Of a stretch of 9,035 bases of DNA, positions 1 through 5,497 are shown piece after piece. The notes under the pieces were generated by a model. The model was not told the origin of the DNA. It ran no database searches and worked only from the letters and a program-made list of their open reading frames with translations. The position numbers were made by a program, and so were the translations under genes. The DNA lies in contig RDYC01000264.1 in assembly GCA_004293295.1 (NCBI GenBank), forward strand, positions 1-9,035, given 5' to 3'. Within the stretch, counting starts at the first letter, position 1; every line of letters starts with the position of its first letter. Source of the DNA: Bacteroidota bacterium. GTDB taxonomy: Bacteria; Bacteroidota; Bacteroidia; UKL13-3.

Positions 1-263
1 TGGTGTAACTTTTTTTCTGCAACCAGTGGCTTCAATACTTCTTTTGGAACTCCAAGTCGTTGAATAACGTCTGATATTCCTGCCACTTCATCCTCATTTT
101 TTAACTGCGACAAGCTTTCGAAAATATGGCTATTCAACTCCATCAAAATATCTTGTTGATCTTGGTGGGCTAAGTTTTTAGTGGCTGCCTGTATTTTTTT
201 TAAATAGTTATCATAAATGGCTTGGGCTTCAGCTCGCTTAAATGTTATTCGTTTTAGTTCCAT
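1..263 (-). CDS. HAAS-domain (DUF1700-like) protein, partner of PadR; partial, 3' end outside window
   Basis: Reading left from the ATG at 263-261 there are 87 codons without a stop, so the gene runs off the window. The protein begins MELKRITFKRAEAQAIYDNY and continues with the helical pattern DILMELNSHIFESL (about residues 43-56), then a stretch containing VIQRLGVPKEVLKPL (about 67-81). This short helical region, with a conserved acidic/His helix followed by a 'lGdPkelA'-like turn, is what I know from HAAS/DUF1700 proteins. In that family the N-terminal domain is usually followed by membrane helices, and the gene sits directly after a padR gene. Here the gap to the padR stop is only 5 bases, so the two are surely co-transcribed and probably form a regulator/signalling-protein pair. 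Membrane helices cannot be seen because the C-terminal part is missing. The family assignment rests on this partial domain and the padR neighbour. Confidence 0.8.
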   Translation of the reverse strand, partial: MELKRITFKRAEAQAIYDNYLKKIQAATKNLAHQDQQDILMELNSHIFESLSQLKNEDEVAGISDVIQRLGVPKEVLKPLVAEKKLH

Positions 264-268
264 GTTGC

Positions 269-601
269 TTACATCAATTTGGTGATTACTTGTTGAAGGT
301 TTATCCATTGGAGTTTCATTTGTTTGAGGGTTAATTTTCCTTGTTTGGTTAAGAAATAATACTTCCGTGGTATTCCGGTTTCTTGCTCAACCCACTTCGA
401 ATCCAACAGGTTATCCTCTTTTAATCGGTTCATTAAAGGATACAGTGTTCCTTCTGCTATATCAATTTTGGTGAGGTCTTTTATCTTTTCTATTAACTCA
501 TAACCATATAGTTCTCGTTCACTTAAAACCAATAAAACAATAAAGGACAATGTTCCTTTTTTTACTTGCGATTGCCATTTATGAATAAATTCATCGTTCA
601 T
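269..601 (-). CDS. PadR family transcriptional regulator
   Basis: A 110-residue winged-helix DNA-binding protein of the usual length for the short PadR subfamily (one PadR domain plus a short C-terminal helix). Diagnostic stretches are KKGTLSFIVLLVLSERELYGYELIEKI (residues 14-40, helices 1-2), AEGTLYPLMNRLKEDNLL (about 49-66, recognition helix) and GIPRKYYFLTKQGK (about 76-89, the beta-hairpin wing). PadR proteins bind as dimers, usually repress their own operon and respond to small molecules or to a partner protein. The ATG at 601 is the only sensible start: the family motif begins about 14 residues in and no other ATG lies nearby. The HAAS gene follows after 5 bases. The promoter region has 11-bp direct repeats (615-642) and a perfect palindrome (667-684), both good candidates for autoregulation. 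Which ligand it senses cannot be told. Confidence 0.94.
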   Translation of the reverse strand: MNDEFIHKWQSQVKKGTLSFIVLLVLSERELYGYELIEKIKDLTKIDIAEGTLYPLMNRLKEDNLLDSKWVEQETGIPRKYYFLTKQGKLTLKQMKLQWINLQQVITKLM

Positions 602-605
602 GCAA

Positions 606-613
606 CAAATATA
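606..613 (-). promoter_or_regulatory. candidate -7 promoter element of padR (TATATTTG)
   Basis: On the minus strand TATATTTG matches the Bacteroidota -7 consensus TAnnTTTG exactly. It ends only four bases before the padR ATG (601), so transcription from it would begin at or next to the start codon and give a leaderless mRNA. No clear -33 TTG/TTTG element lies 17-23 bases upstream, because that space is filled by the repeats at 615-642. The match may be chance in such AT-rich DNA. Confidence 0.35.
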
Positions 614-614
614 C

Positions 615-642
615 TATACTATGTACTTAGTTATACTATGTA
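615..642. promoter_or_regulatory. 11-bp direct repeat upstream of padR, candidate PadR operator
   Basis: TATACTATGTA occurs at 615-625 and again at 632-642, a centre-to-centre distance of 17 bp. The core ATACTAT also occurs a third time at 611-617. Each copy contains TAC-N3-GTA, a small dyad. The repeats sit 14-41 bp upstream of the padR start, where a repressor would block RNA polymerase. PadR proteins commonly bind AT-rich repeats of this kind in their own promoters. Binding by this PadR is inference from position. Confidence 0.45.
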
Positions 643-666
643 TTTTAAAATAGCACCATTTATTAA

Positions 667-684
667 TATAACCAATTGGTTATA
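667..684. promoter_or_regulatory. perfect 18-bp palindrome, candidate operator
   Basis: TATAACCAATTGGTTATA is identical to its own reverse complement, with no spacer. It lies 66 bp upstream of the padR start and about 150 bp downstream of the tfoX-type gene's terminator. A gapless dyad with a CCAATTGG centre is the form of site bound by dimeric TetR-type repressors and some other winged-helix regulators. No TetR gene is present in the window. The owner may be PadR itself or a regulator encoded elsewhere. Confidence 0.5.
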
Positions 685-743
685 AGGTGTTTTTTTTAAG
701 TATTACTGATTGTATGATATGGTATTTAGGAATAAAACTTATT

Positions 744-814
744 GCTAACACCAATAAACGCCATTTATCGGCACTTATCGGGTTATACACCTTAATGCAA
801 CGCTATTGGTTGGC
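744..814. repeat. imperfect long-range inverted repeat between the padR and tfoX-type genes
   Basis: GCTAAC (744-749) pairs with GTTGGC (809-814, one G-T pair). After a two-base bulge (A750, C751), CAATA (752-756) pairs with TATTG (804-808). Deeper in, CATT (762-765) can pair with AATG (794-797), and TTATCGG is repeated directly at 765-771 and 775-781. It is a bulged stem enclosing about 47 bases. The two halves also carry AACGC in direct orientation (757-761 and 799-803). Function unknown; it may be a chance structure. The rest of the 602-835 gap shows no gene. Confidence 0.35.
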
Positions 815-835
815 TTTGCTGCCATCATCACCTTT

Positions 836-872
836 AACAAAAACAACCCGCTAATGGCGGGTTGTTTTTGTT
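836..872 (-). terminator. strong intrinsic terminator, bidirectional in form
   Basis: AACAAAAACAACCCGC (836-851) is perfectly complementary to the bases at 857-872, giving a 16-bp stem with loop TAATG (852-856). The GC-rich core (CAACCCGC/GCGGGTTG) is flanked by A-runs on one side and T-runs on the other, so each strand reads as hairpin plus U-tract. It ends the AraC-VOC-TfoX transcription unit and overlaps that unit's last codons: the TAG stop occupies 853-851, in the loop and last stem base. Confidence 0.88.
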
Positions 873-1219
873 GTTTTAGCTTTTTTATTCTTTTTTGAAA
901 CCTTGTTATAATCAAGACAAAGGTTGATTAGATAGGCAAAATCTTTTTTCTGTTTAAAACCTTCCGGGGTTATGTAACAATAACCTTTATAGGTTTTGCC
1001 TTTCATCAACATGGTTTCATAGCCGGTATGCTGCGAAAGTTCTTCTTGCAAATCAGGGTCGAAACGCAACATTAAATTCTCGTTACTCACACAAACACAG
1101 GTTTTGCCATTTACCATAAAATTTAACACCGCAAACATCTCTTTTTCTTCTACCTCAATTTGAGGAACCTCTGCAAGAAATTCGCGCACCCTGTTGGCAA
1201 GGGCTTCATTGTATGCCAT
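851..1219 (-). CDS. TfoX N-terminal domain protein
   Basis: A 122-residue cytoplasmic protein consisting of a single TfoX-N domain. The family's signature is visible as EMFAVLNFMVNGKTCVCV (residues 27-44, compare 'MFGGlaFmvnGkmc' of the family), LMLRFDP (49-55) and the C-terminal KGYCYITPEGF (78-88). Full-length Sxy/TfoX of gamma-proteobacteria is a competence regulator with a second domain. Single-domain Bacteroidota members like this one have no established function, so competence should not be assumed. The start ATG at 1219 is 7 bases after the stop of the VOC gene, indicating one operon. The last 14 residues form a basic tail rich in Lys and Thr (109-122), part of which is encoded by the terminator hairpin itself; this tail is unlikely to belong to the fold. 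The family assignment is good, the role unknown. Confidence 0.87.
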   Translation of the reverse strand: MAYNEALANRVREFLAEVPQIEVEEKEMFAVLNFMVNGKTCVCVSNENLMLRFDPDLQEELSQHTGYETMLMKGKTYKGYCYITPEGFKQKKDFAYLINLCLDYNKVSKKNKKAKTTKTTRH

Positions 1220-1226
1220 ACCTATC

Positions 1227-1601
1227 TTACTTTAACGAATGCAGCCCAACAGTGTTTCCTTCACTATCAATAAATACTGATACGTATCCAAATTCACCAA
1301 TATGCATTTTAGGTTGCACTACCTTACCTCCCGCCTCTTCAATTCGTTTTTCTTCGGCCACACAATCTGCAGTTTCAAAATATACCACGGTGTTGTTTGC
1401 ATTTGGCTGCATGGTAACTTTTTCAACCAATGCTCCTGAAATATTGGGACTTTCCGGGCTAAAAGGGAATAATGATTGTTTGCCCCATTCCAGAGGTAAA
1501 TCAACCAGTTTTACGTTAAAAACTGTTTCGTAAAATTTTTTTGCTCGTTGGATGTCGGACACATAAATATCGAACCAACCAACCGGATTTACATTTGTCA
1601 T
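1227..1601 (-). CDS. VOC family protein (glyoxalase/bleomycin-resistance/dioxygenase fold)
   Basis: A 124-residue protein of the vicinal-oxygen-chelate fold, built from two beta-alpha-beta-beta-beta units. Visible marks are WFDIYVSDIQRAKKFYETVF (residues 9-28, first strand plus the helix with the usual FYE), GALVEK (56-61) in the first module, VVYFETADC (72-80) opening the second module, and FGYVSVFIDSEGNTVGLHS (104-122), the characteristic D-x-EGN-x-xGLHS ending. The length is normal for the small VOC subgroup. Such proteins bind metals or sequester small molecules, but the substrate cannot be read from the sequence, and the usual metal-ligand His/Glu set is not obvious. It is preceded at 88 bases by an AraC-type regulator and followed at 7 bases by the TfoX-N gene, an arrangement that suggests control by that regulator. 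Confidence 0.92.
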   Translation of the reverse strand: MTNVNPVGWFDIYVSDIQRAKKFYETVFNVKLVDLPLEWGKQSLFPFSPESPNISGALVEKVTMQPNANNTVVYFETADCVAEEKRIEEAGGKVVQPKMHIGEFGYVSVFIDSEGNTVGLHSLK

Positions 1602-1689
1602 TTTTTAAAAAATTAAAGATTGTTATTGCAACATTGCCCGACAAAGTTGCGAAGATGGCAAATGGTAAAATTGTAAAAATGGGACAAGG

Positions 1690-2505
1690 CTATCCCTTGC
1701 GATCAAAAATCAATGACATTTTTAACTCTTCTCCGTAAAACTCCTTAGGGGTTAGCCCGGTAAACTCTTTAAAATCTTTTATGAAATGAGCCTGGTCAAA
1801 ATATTCATTTTCGTAGGCCAAATCCGTTAGTGAAATTGTTTCTTTAGCCAACAAGGTTTTTAGCGCGGCTTGTATGCGAATTGTTTTTGATAGTTGTTTG
1901 GGACTTAAACCTATGGTTGTTGAAAATTTCCTGGCCAATTGCCTGCGGTTAATGTTCATCTTTTGCGAAAATTCGCTCACCGCAAATTTCCCATTGGCTT
2001 CTAGCATGGTTTCTATGGTTGATTTTACCACGTGGTCTATTACCTTTTTATCGGTTAGTAGTTTCAACAAAAAAGCCTCAATATGGTTAATCCTTTCTAA
2101 AGTTGAATGTGCCGCTAAAATTTTATTCCCGATTGTTTCCCCTTCCTGACCAAACAGCTTACCTATTGGTACAGCCGTGTTTTCCATTTTTTTTATGGGA
2201 ATAGTAGAAAACGGTAAAAACCCGTTTGGGTGAAACCTAACCACAAACGATCCGGTAACCCCCACAGGTTCTACCACATAAGGCCGCGTTAGTTGTCCAA
2301 TTAAAAAGCATTTGGGCAACAGCACACTTTTTCCGCTTGGGGGATGGTGCTTGTAGGTATCGCCATAATGAAAAATGAGTTTCATGGTGCCATCAGGAAC
2401 AATGGTATTTTTTAACGGTGTATCTTCTTTATCCGCTTCTAAGTTCCAATAACACTGCACAAATGGTTCAAGTGTTTTTGATGGTTCAAAAATCTGAGGT
2501 TTCAT
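1690..2505 (-). CDS. AraC family transcriptional regulator (N-terminal DUF6597-like domain)
   Basis: A 271-residue one-component regulator. The N-terminal part (about 1-125) starts FEPSKTLEPFVQCYWNLE and has IVPDGTMKLIFHYGD (35-49) and GVTGSFVVRFHPNGFLPF (82-99), the pattern of the uncharacterised sensor domain common in Bacteroidota AraC proteins (now called DUF6597). The C-terminal part has the two AraC helix-turn-helix motifs: FAVSEFSQKMNINRRQLARKF (174-194) and ISLTDLAYENEYFDQAHFIK (224-243), followed by the conserved FTGLTPKEF (248-256). It binds DNA and likely activates or represses neighbouring genes. The ligand is unknown. The best candidate targets are the VOC and TfoX-N genes just downstream on the same strand. 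The ATG at 2505 fits because the domain begins immediately. The leader (2506-2633) has no exact TAnnTTTG element. Confidence 0.93.
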   Translation of the reverse strand: MKPQIFEPSKTLEPFVQCYWNLEADKEDTPLKNTIVPDGTMKLIFHYGDTYKHHPPSGKSVLLPKCFLIGQLTRPYVVEPVGVTGSFVVRFHPNGFLPFSTIPIKKMENTAVPIGKLFGQEGETIGNKILAAHSTLERINHIEAFLLKLLTDKKVIDHVVKSTIETMLEANGKFAVSEFSQKMNINRRQLARKFSTTIGLSPKQLSKTIRIQAALKTLLAKETISLTDLAYENEYFDQAHFIKDFKEFTGLTPKEFYGEELKMSLIFDRKG

Positions 2506-2633
2506 TGCCCTTTACTAATCCAAGTACAAGTTTACATAAAACCTTTAACTCATGCGTCAAATTTCGGTATTGATTCTCTGCCGAATGATTTTTTAGTAAA
2601 AAAGGATTCAGGGAGCCCTTGTTCAGTTACTTA

Positions 2634-3212
2634 TTACTTTAATTTTTTGCCCATTTCTGTTACCCTATTCAACCATTTTTCCCTTAACGTAATGTCGGCT
2701 GTTTTAATAACACCAAGATAAGTTACGTTAATTGGTGCAACGCCACAAAATCCTAGTGTGGCTTTTTTAAGCTGGTTAACACTTGGCCGCCCATATTTAA
2801 ACCAATAATACCAACTTGGTTGATCAAGCGTGGTGATGATGTGACCGCTTTTACCTGCTAACAACTTATCCCACCAAACAGAATTTTCGCGATATTTAAA
2901 GGCAAACCCCGGCAAAAAAAGCCGATCAATAAACCCTTTAGTAATTGCAGGAAGCCCTCCCCACCACACAGGGTGCACCCAAACCAAATGATCTGCCCAT
3001 TTTATTTTTTCCCAAGCAAGCAGCAAATCCGGTTCTAACTCGCTTTTTTTCTGGTAACCAAACTGCAGGTTTGGGTTAAATTTCAAATCGGCAATAACCA
3101 CTTCTTTTACTGTTGCTCCAGCGTTTTCAGCCCCATTTTTATAGGCTGCGGCAATGCCAAAGTTAAACGAATCCTTATTGGGATGCCCATTGATGATTAA
3201 TATATTTTTCAT
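2634..3212 (-). CDS. NAD(P)H:quinone oxidoreductase, flavodoxin-like fold
   Basis: A 192-residue flavoprotein of the Flavodoxin_2 family (relatives: NQO1, MdaB, KefF). The N-terminus has the flavin-phosphate loop IINGHPNKDSFNFG (residues 6-19). The family signature HPVWWGGLPAITKGFIDRLF (80-99), continued by LPGFAFKY (100-107), forms the isoalloxazine-binding and dimer-contact segments. A further family-like stretch is SGHIITTLDQPSWYY (122-136). These enzymes transfer hydride from NAD(P)H through FAD or FMN to quinones or other electrophiles, a two-electron reduction that avoids semiquinones. The gene lies downstream of a Crp/Fnr regulator (235-base gap) and probably has its own leader with a hairpin at 3268-3300. 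A role in redox or electrophile stress is inferred from the family. Whether the cofactor is FAD or FMN cannot be decided. Confidence 0.93.
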   Translation of the reverse strand: MKNILIINGHPNKDSFNFGIAAAYKNGAENAGATVKEVVIADLKFNPNLQFGYQKKSELEPDLLLAWEKIKWADHLVWVHPVWWGGLPAITKGFIDRLFLPGFAFKYRENSVWWDKLLAGKSGHIITTLDQPSWYYWFKYGRPSVNQLKKATLGFCGVAPINVTYLGVIKTADITLREKWLNRVTEMGKKLK

Positions 3213-3267
3213 TGTTTTCTAGTATGGTAAAACACAGCATAAGGCCGATGATAAACATGGAGCAAGG

Positions 3268-3300
3268 TGATACTTGGTGCTTTTCAACACCGAAGTATCA
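3268..3300. repeat. hairpin in the leader of the quinone reductase gene
   Basis: TGATACTTGGTG (3268-3279) pairs with CACC-G-AAGTATCA (3288-3300): 12 base pairs with one bulged G (3292) and an eight-base loop (CTTTTCAA). It lies 56 bases upstream of the start at 3212. There is no T-run on either side, so it is not an ordinary terminator. It could be an mRNA leader structure or an operator. The rest of the 3213-3447 gap holds no gene. Confidence 0.45.
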
Positions 3301-3406
3301 GCAGATAAACCCATCGCGATTTTAAACCGGCAACAAAAAATGCCAGTTCTCAAGAGGCGTTATCAGCCACTTTTTTTCCAAAACACCTTGTTATCATTCG
3401 ATAAGG

Positions 3407-3437
3407 CAAAACTATTGCTCACGCAATAGGTTAGAAA
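3407..3437 (-). promoter_or_regulatory. candidate promoter for the quinone reductase gene
   Basis: On the minus strand TAGTTTTG (3414-3407) matches TAnnTTTG exactly. TTTC (3437-3434) lies 19 bases upstream, three of four bases of the -33 TTTG. This would give a leader of roughly 190 bases carrying the hairpin at 3268-3300. The element overlaps the hairpin assigned as crp-type gene terminator, so only one reading may be right. Confidence 0.28.
3408..3429 (-). terminator. candidate terminator of the Crp/Fnr-type gene
   Basis: On the minus strand, 18 bases after the stop, CTATTGC-GTGA-GCAATAG (3429-3412) forms a perfect 7-bp stem closed by a GTGA (GNRA-type) tetraloop and followed directly by TTTT (3411-3408). 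The stem is short and only moderately GC-rich and the T-run is only four bases, so termination may be partial, allowing read-through into the quinone reductase gene. Confidence 0.45.
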
Positions 3438-3447
3438 GGACATTTGT

Positions 3448-4011
3448 CTAAAAATTAATTTCTTTCCTGATTCTGCTCAGGTGCCGTTGTGTTACGTTAA
3501 GATAGGATGCCAAATAGTTTAAAGGAATATGCTTCACATATTCCGGCTGATGCTTGAGCAATTCCGAATATCTTTTCACTGCATTGTTTTTTTGCAACTG
3601 GAATATTCTTTTTTCTAGTTCAATGTATTGTTGTTCTGCTACTACTTTTAAAAATTTTAACCAATTAACATGCGTATTTGCCAAATCGTTGATGGTATTT
3701 TTTGACATGATTAACAACTCAACAGTAGAGACGGCTTGTATATTTTCTTCCGTGGGTTGCCCGGTGATAAACGAAGAATAGGCCGTCATCAGGTTATTGG
3801 GAAAAGTGATGCAATACGTCATCTCCTCGCCATTTTCAGCCAAGATAAAAGAACGCAGCGTGCCATTTACCACAAAAGCAACTTCTTCGCAAATTTCGCC
3901 CTCGCGGATAAAAAAATCCCCTTTATGCATCAGTTTTGGGGTTGATAACGCTATTAGGTGAGCTATTTCATCCTTGGTGAGTATGTTAAATGAATTTAGA
4001 AATTCTTTCAT
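3448..4011 (-). CDS. Crp/Fnr family transcriptional regulator
   Basis: A 187-residue regulator with an N-terminal cyclic-nucleotide-binding-type beta-barrel and a C-terminal helix-turn-helix. From the start chosen, the barrel is seen in LMHKGDFFIREGEICEEVAFVVNG (about residues 27-50), followed by GEEMTYCITFPNNLM; a long dimer helix covers NWLKFLKVVAEQQYIELEKR; and the DNA-binding helices are PLNYLASYLNVTQRHLSRIRKE (about 163-184). The glycine-rich phosphate-binding cassette of true cAMP receptors is absent, and no cysteine cluster for an Fe-S centre as in Fnr is present, so the signal is unknown. The frame is open to an ATG at 4065, but homologues start at MKEFLNSF-type sequences, which fits the ATG at 4011; the 18 extra residues look unrelated to the fold. 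Neighbours are the GNAT gene before it and the quinone reductase after it, a possible target. Confidence 0.92.
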   Translation of the reverse strand: MKEFLNSFNILTKDEIAHLIALSTPKLMHKGDFFIREGEICEEVAFVVNGTLRSFILAENGEEMTYCITFPNNLMTAYSSFITGQPTEENIQAVSTVELLIMSKNTINDLANTHVNWLKFLKVVAEQQYIELEKRIFQLQKNNAVKRYSELLKHQPEYVKHIPLNYLASYLNVTQRHLSRIRKEINF

Positions 4012-4105
4012 TGGTTGCTCTATTATTTTTCGGCTAACTAAAGTCGGTTGCGAATCTACTCGCATTATTGCAGGCCATAGCCAACTGCAAAGGTCGCCAA
4101 AGCTT

Positions 4106-4141
4106 GGTAATTTTTACTGTAAAAAAGCAGCAACAATTACC
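4106..4141. repeat. inverted repeat between the GNAT and Crp/Fnr-type genes
   Basis: GGTAATT (4106-4112) is the perfect inverse of AATTACC (4135-4141). Inside it TTTTTA (4111-4116) and TAAAAA (4120-4125) can pair around a CTG loop. The outer arm ends three bases from the GNAT stop codon. No T-run follows it on the minus strand, so it may be a 3'-end mRNA structure of the GNAT transcript or a regulatory site upstream of the Crp/Fnr-type gene. Confidence 0.35.
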
Positions 4142-4144
4142 TAC

Positions 4145-4675
4145 TCATCTTAAACTATTAAACTCTTGGGGATAAACCACCATTCCCGATAAGTCCTTAA
4201 GTCCATCTGGTATTAACTCCATAGCCATAAATGAATTGGCAGAGACCTTAAATGGCGCATTGATATGCCACTTATGGGCCGGTTGAAATCCGAATTTTGG
4301 GTAATATTGTTGGTGGCCCAAAACAATAACCGATTTATAGCCCAACTCTTTTGCAACCTCAAGTCCCTTTTTGATGAGTTGTCCGCCAATACCTTTTTTT
4401 TGAAACATGGGCCTCACCGACAATGGCGCTAATGCTAAACTTTCGTTTACGTTTCCGTTATTGCTTATGATATTAATTTTTGTAAACAGGATGTGGCCAA
4501 CAATGGTTTTATGATGGACTGCAACAAGGGAAAGTTCTGGAATAAAAGCGGTTTGATTGTTTCGCAACGCATTTACCAGCTTTGCTTCATCCTCTTGTCC
4601 AAAGGCCGAATAAATCAACTCAAACACTTCTTCTATGTCCTGTTTGCTTTCTTGCCTTAATAATAATTGTTGCAT
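4145..4675 (-). CDS. GNAT family N-acetyltransferase (YhbS-like)
   Basis: A 176-residue acetyl-CoA-dependent acetyltransferase. From the ATG chosen, LLLRQESKQDIEEVFELIYSAFG (residues 4-26) is the first strand and helices; SLVAVHHKTIVGHILFTKI (49-67) are the central strands; LAPLSVRPMFQKKGIGGQLIKKGLEVAKELG (82-112) is motif A with the acetyl-CoA pyrophosphate loop Q-K-K-G-I-G; and VIVLGHQQYYPKFGF (116-130) is the motif B strand and 'YYxkFGF' typical of YhbS-type members. The acceptor substrate cannot be inferred. The open frame extends to an ATG at 4747, but its 24 extra residues (MILLVANTNP...) precede the usual beginning of the fold, so 4675 is preferred. The thiol transferase gene ends 144 bases upstream on the same strand, with no clear terminator between, so co-transcription is likely. 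Confidence 0.9.
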   Translation of the reverse strand: MQQLLLRQESKQDIEEVFELIYSAFGQEDEAKLVNALRNNQTAFIPELSLVAVHHKTIVGHILFTKINIISNNGNVNESLALAPLSVRPMFQKKGIGGQLIKKGLEVAKELGYKSVIVLGHQQYYPKFGFQPAHKWHINAPFKVSANSFMAMELIPDGLKDLSGMVVYPQEFNSLR

Positions 4676-4819
4676 GATGGATGTGGTGTAATTATTGCCT
4701 TTTGTACCACCAAATAACGGATTTGTGTTTGCTACAAGCAAAATCATTTATTTCTTTTTACCATACCTGTTCACAAACAGCCCACTGTCCTTACTTGGTT
4801 ATTCGATAGGCGTTGCTTG

Positions 4820-5368
4820 TTATGCTACTTTTTCATTTTGCCCCCACTGATTCTGCTTTTTTGTTTCAGTAATATGGGCCAAGTGGTGGTTACAGTGCCA
4901 AGCATACAACCCAATGGCTTCATCAATCCGCCAGGTTTGTCCACTCCCGGGATGAAAAAAAGTGCGGGCCAATTGCTCCTGCGCTAAGCTACTTAACAAT
5001 ATTGCCCACCGCTCATGTATGCCTTCCAACATGTTTAGGCTTGCCGCAATCGGCCAATTTTTACTATCACTAAGTTCTGCCCACCGCTCTTCGTAATATG
5101 GCTTTATGGTTGGGTTGTCTTCGGTTAAAGCCAGCTTAAATCGTATCAGGCTATTCATATGGCTATCGGCACAGTGATGAACCACTTGCCTGATGGTCCA
5201 ACCCTCCGGTCTGTAAGGCGTATCCAATTGTTCATCAGTTAAAAGCATCACTTCGCCAGAAAGCCTTTTGGGGAAATTGGCTATCACTGTAATCCATTCT
5301 TCAACGGTATCTGTAGTAACCGTTGCCGGTTTATTAAAGTGCCCGATGGGATATTTTAGCTGTTCCAT
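4820..5368 (-). CDS. YfiT/BstA-like bacillithiol transferase, DinB superfamily metal-dependent protein
   Basis: A 182-residue four-helix-bundle protein of the DinB/YfiT superfamily at full usual length. It begins LKYPIGHFNKP as YfiT proteins do. The motif GWTIRQVVHHCADSHMNSLIRFKLALTEDNPTIKPY runs over residues 56-90; one of His64/His65 is a metal ligand. The second metal site is YAWHCNHHLAHI (155-166), where His161 and His165 fit the family's H-x3-H spacing. B. subtilis YfiT binds a divalent metal through three histidines, and relatives named BstA are thiol transferases that join bacillithiol to electrophiles. A detoxification role here is inferred from that family; whether this organism makes bacillithiol cannot be seen in the window. 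The ATG at 5368 matches the family start. No exact promoter element is visible in 5369-5561. Confidence 0.93.
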   Translation of the reverse strand: MEQLKYPIGHFNKPATVTTDTVEEWITVIANFPKRLSGEVMLLTDEQLDTPYRPEGWTIRQVVHHCADSHMNSLIRFKLALTEDNPTIKPYYEERWAELSDSKNWPIAASLNMLEGIHERWAILLSSLAQEQLARTFFHPGSGQTWRIDEAIGLYAWHCNHHLAHITETKKQNQWGQNEKVA

Positions 5369-5460
5369 GTTGAGAGAAATTATTTAATCAGGGTGATATG
5401 CGTAACTCTTACTTATCCGCTCATTTAACTTGCGCCACCACTAACAGGGTAAAGTTGCGT

Positions 5461-5497
5461 TAAAAAATAAACAAGTCCAAATTTCCAGGCTATTTGG
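5461..5497 (-). terminator. weak candidate terminator after the serine hydrolase gene
   Basis: On the minus strand CCAAAT (5497-5492) pairs with ATTTGG (5482-5477) around a nine-base loop, followed by a T-rich run (ACTTGTTTATTTTTTA) down to 5461. The stem is only six pairs and AT-rich, and it lies 65 bases after the stop. It could equally be chance. The remaining part of 5369-5561 shows no gene. Confidence 0.25.

Noticed and set aside
714..854. Plus-strand frame of 46 codons (MIWYLGIKLIANTNK...) ending in the loop of the terminator hairpin.
   Set aside because: No promoter-like or start-site support, no recognisable family, and its last codons are only the mirror image of the TfoX-N tail within the hairpin. 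It also spans the inverted repeat at 744-814.
851..1219. Possible natural-competence regulator (TfoX/Sxy).
   Set aside because: Only the N-terminal domain is present and the gene sits in an AraC-VOC operon; the competence role is known only for the two-domain proteobacterial proteins.
1213..1533. Plus-strand open frame opposite the VOC gene.
   Set aside because: It is antisense to a clear VOC protein whose frame carries all the conserved motifs; the plus-strand translation shows no domain.
4012..4065. N-terminal extension of the Crp/Fnr-type protein from an upstream ATG.
   Set aside because: The 18 extra residues precede the normal start of the family and a small hairpin (TGCA-GGC...GCC-TGCA, 4069-4089) directly before that ATG would hinder initiation. 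Start at 4011 preferred, but not proven.
4676..4747. N-terminal extension of the GNAT protein (MILLVANTNP...).
   Set aside because: The GNAT fold begins at the second methionine; the extension is not part of the domain.
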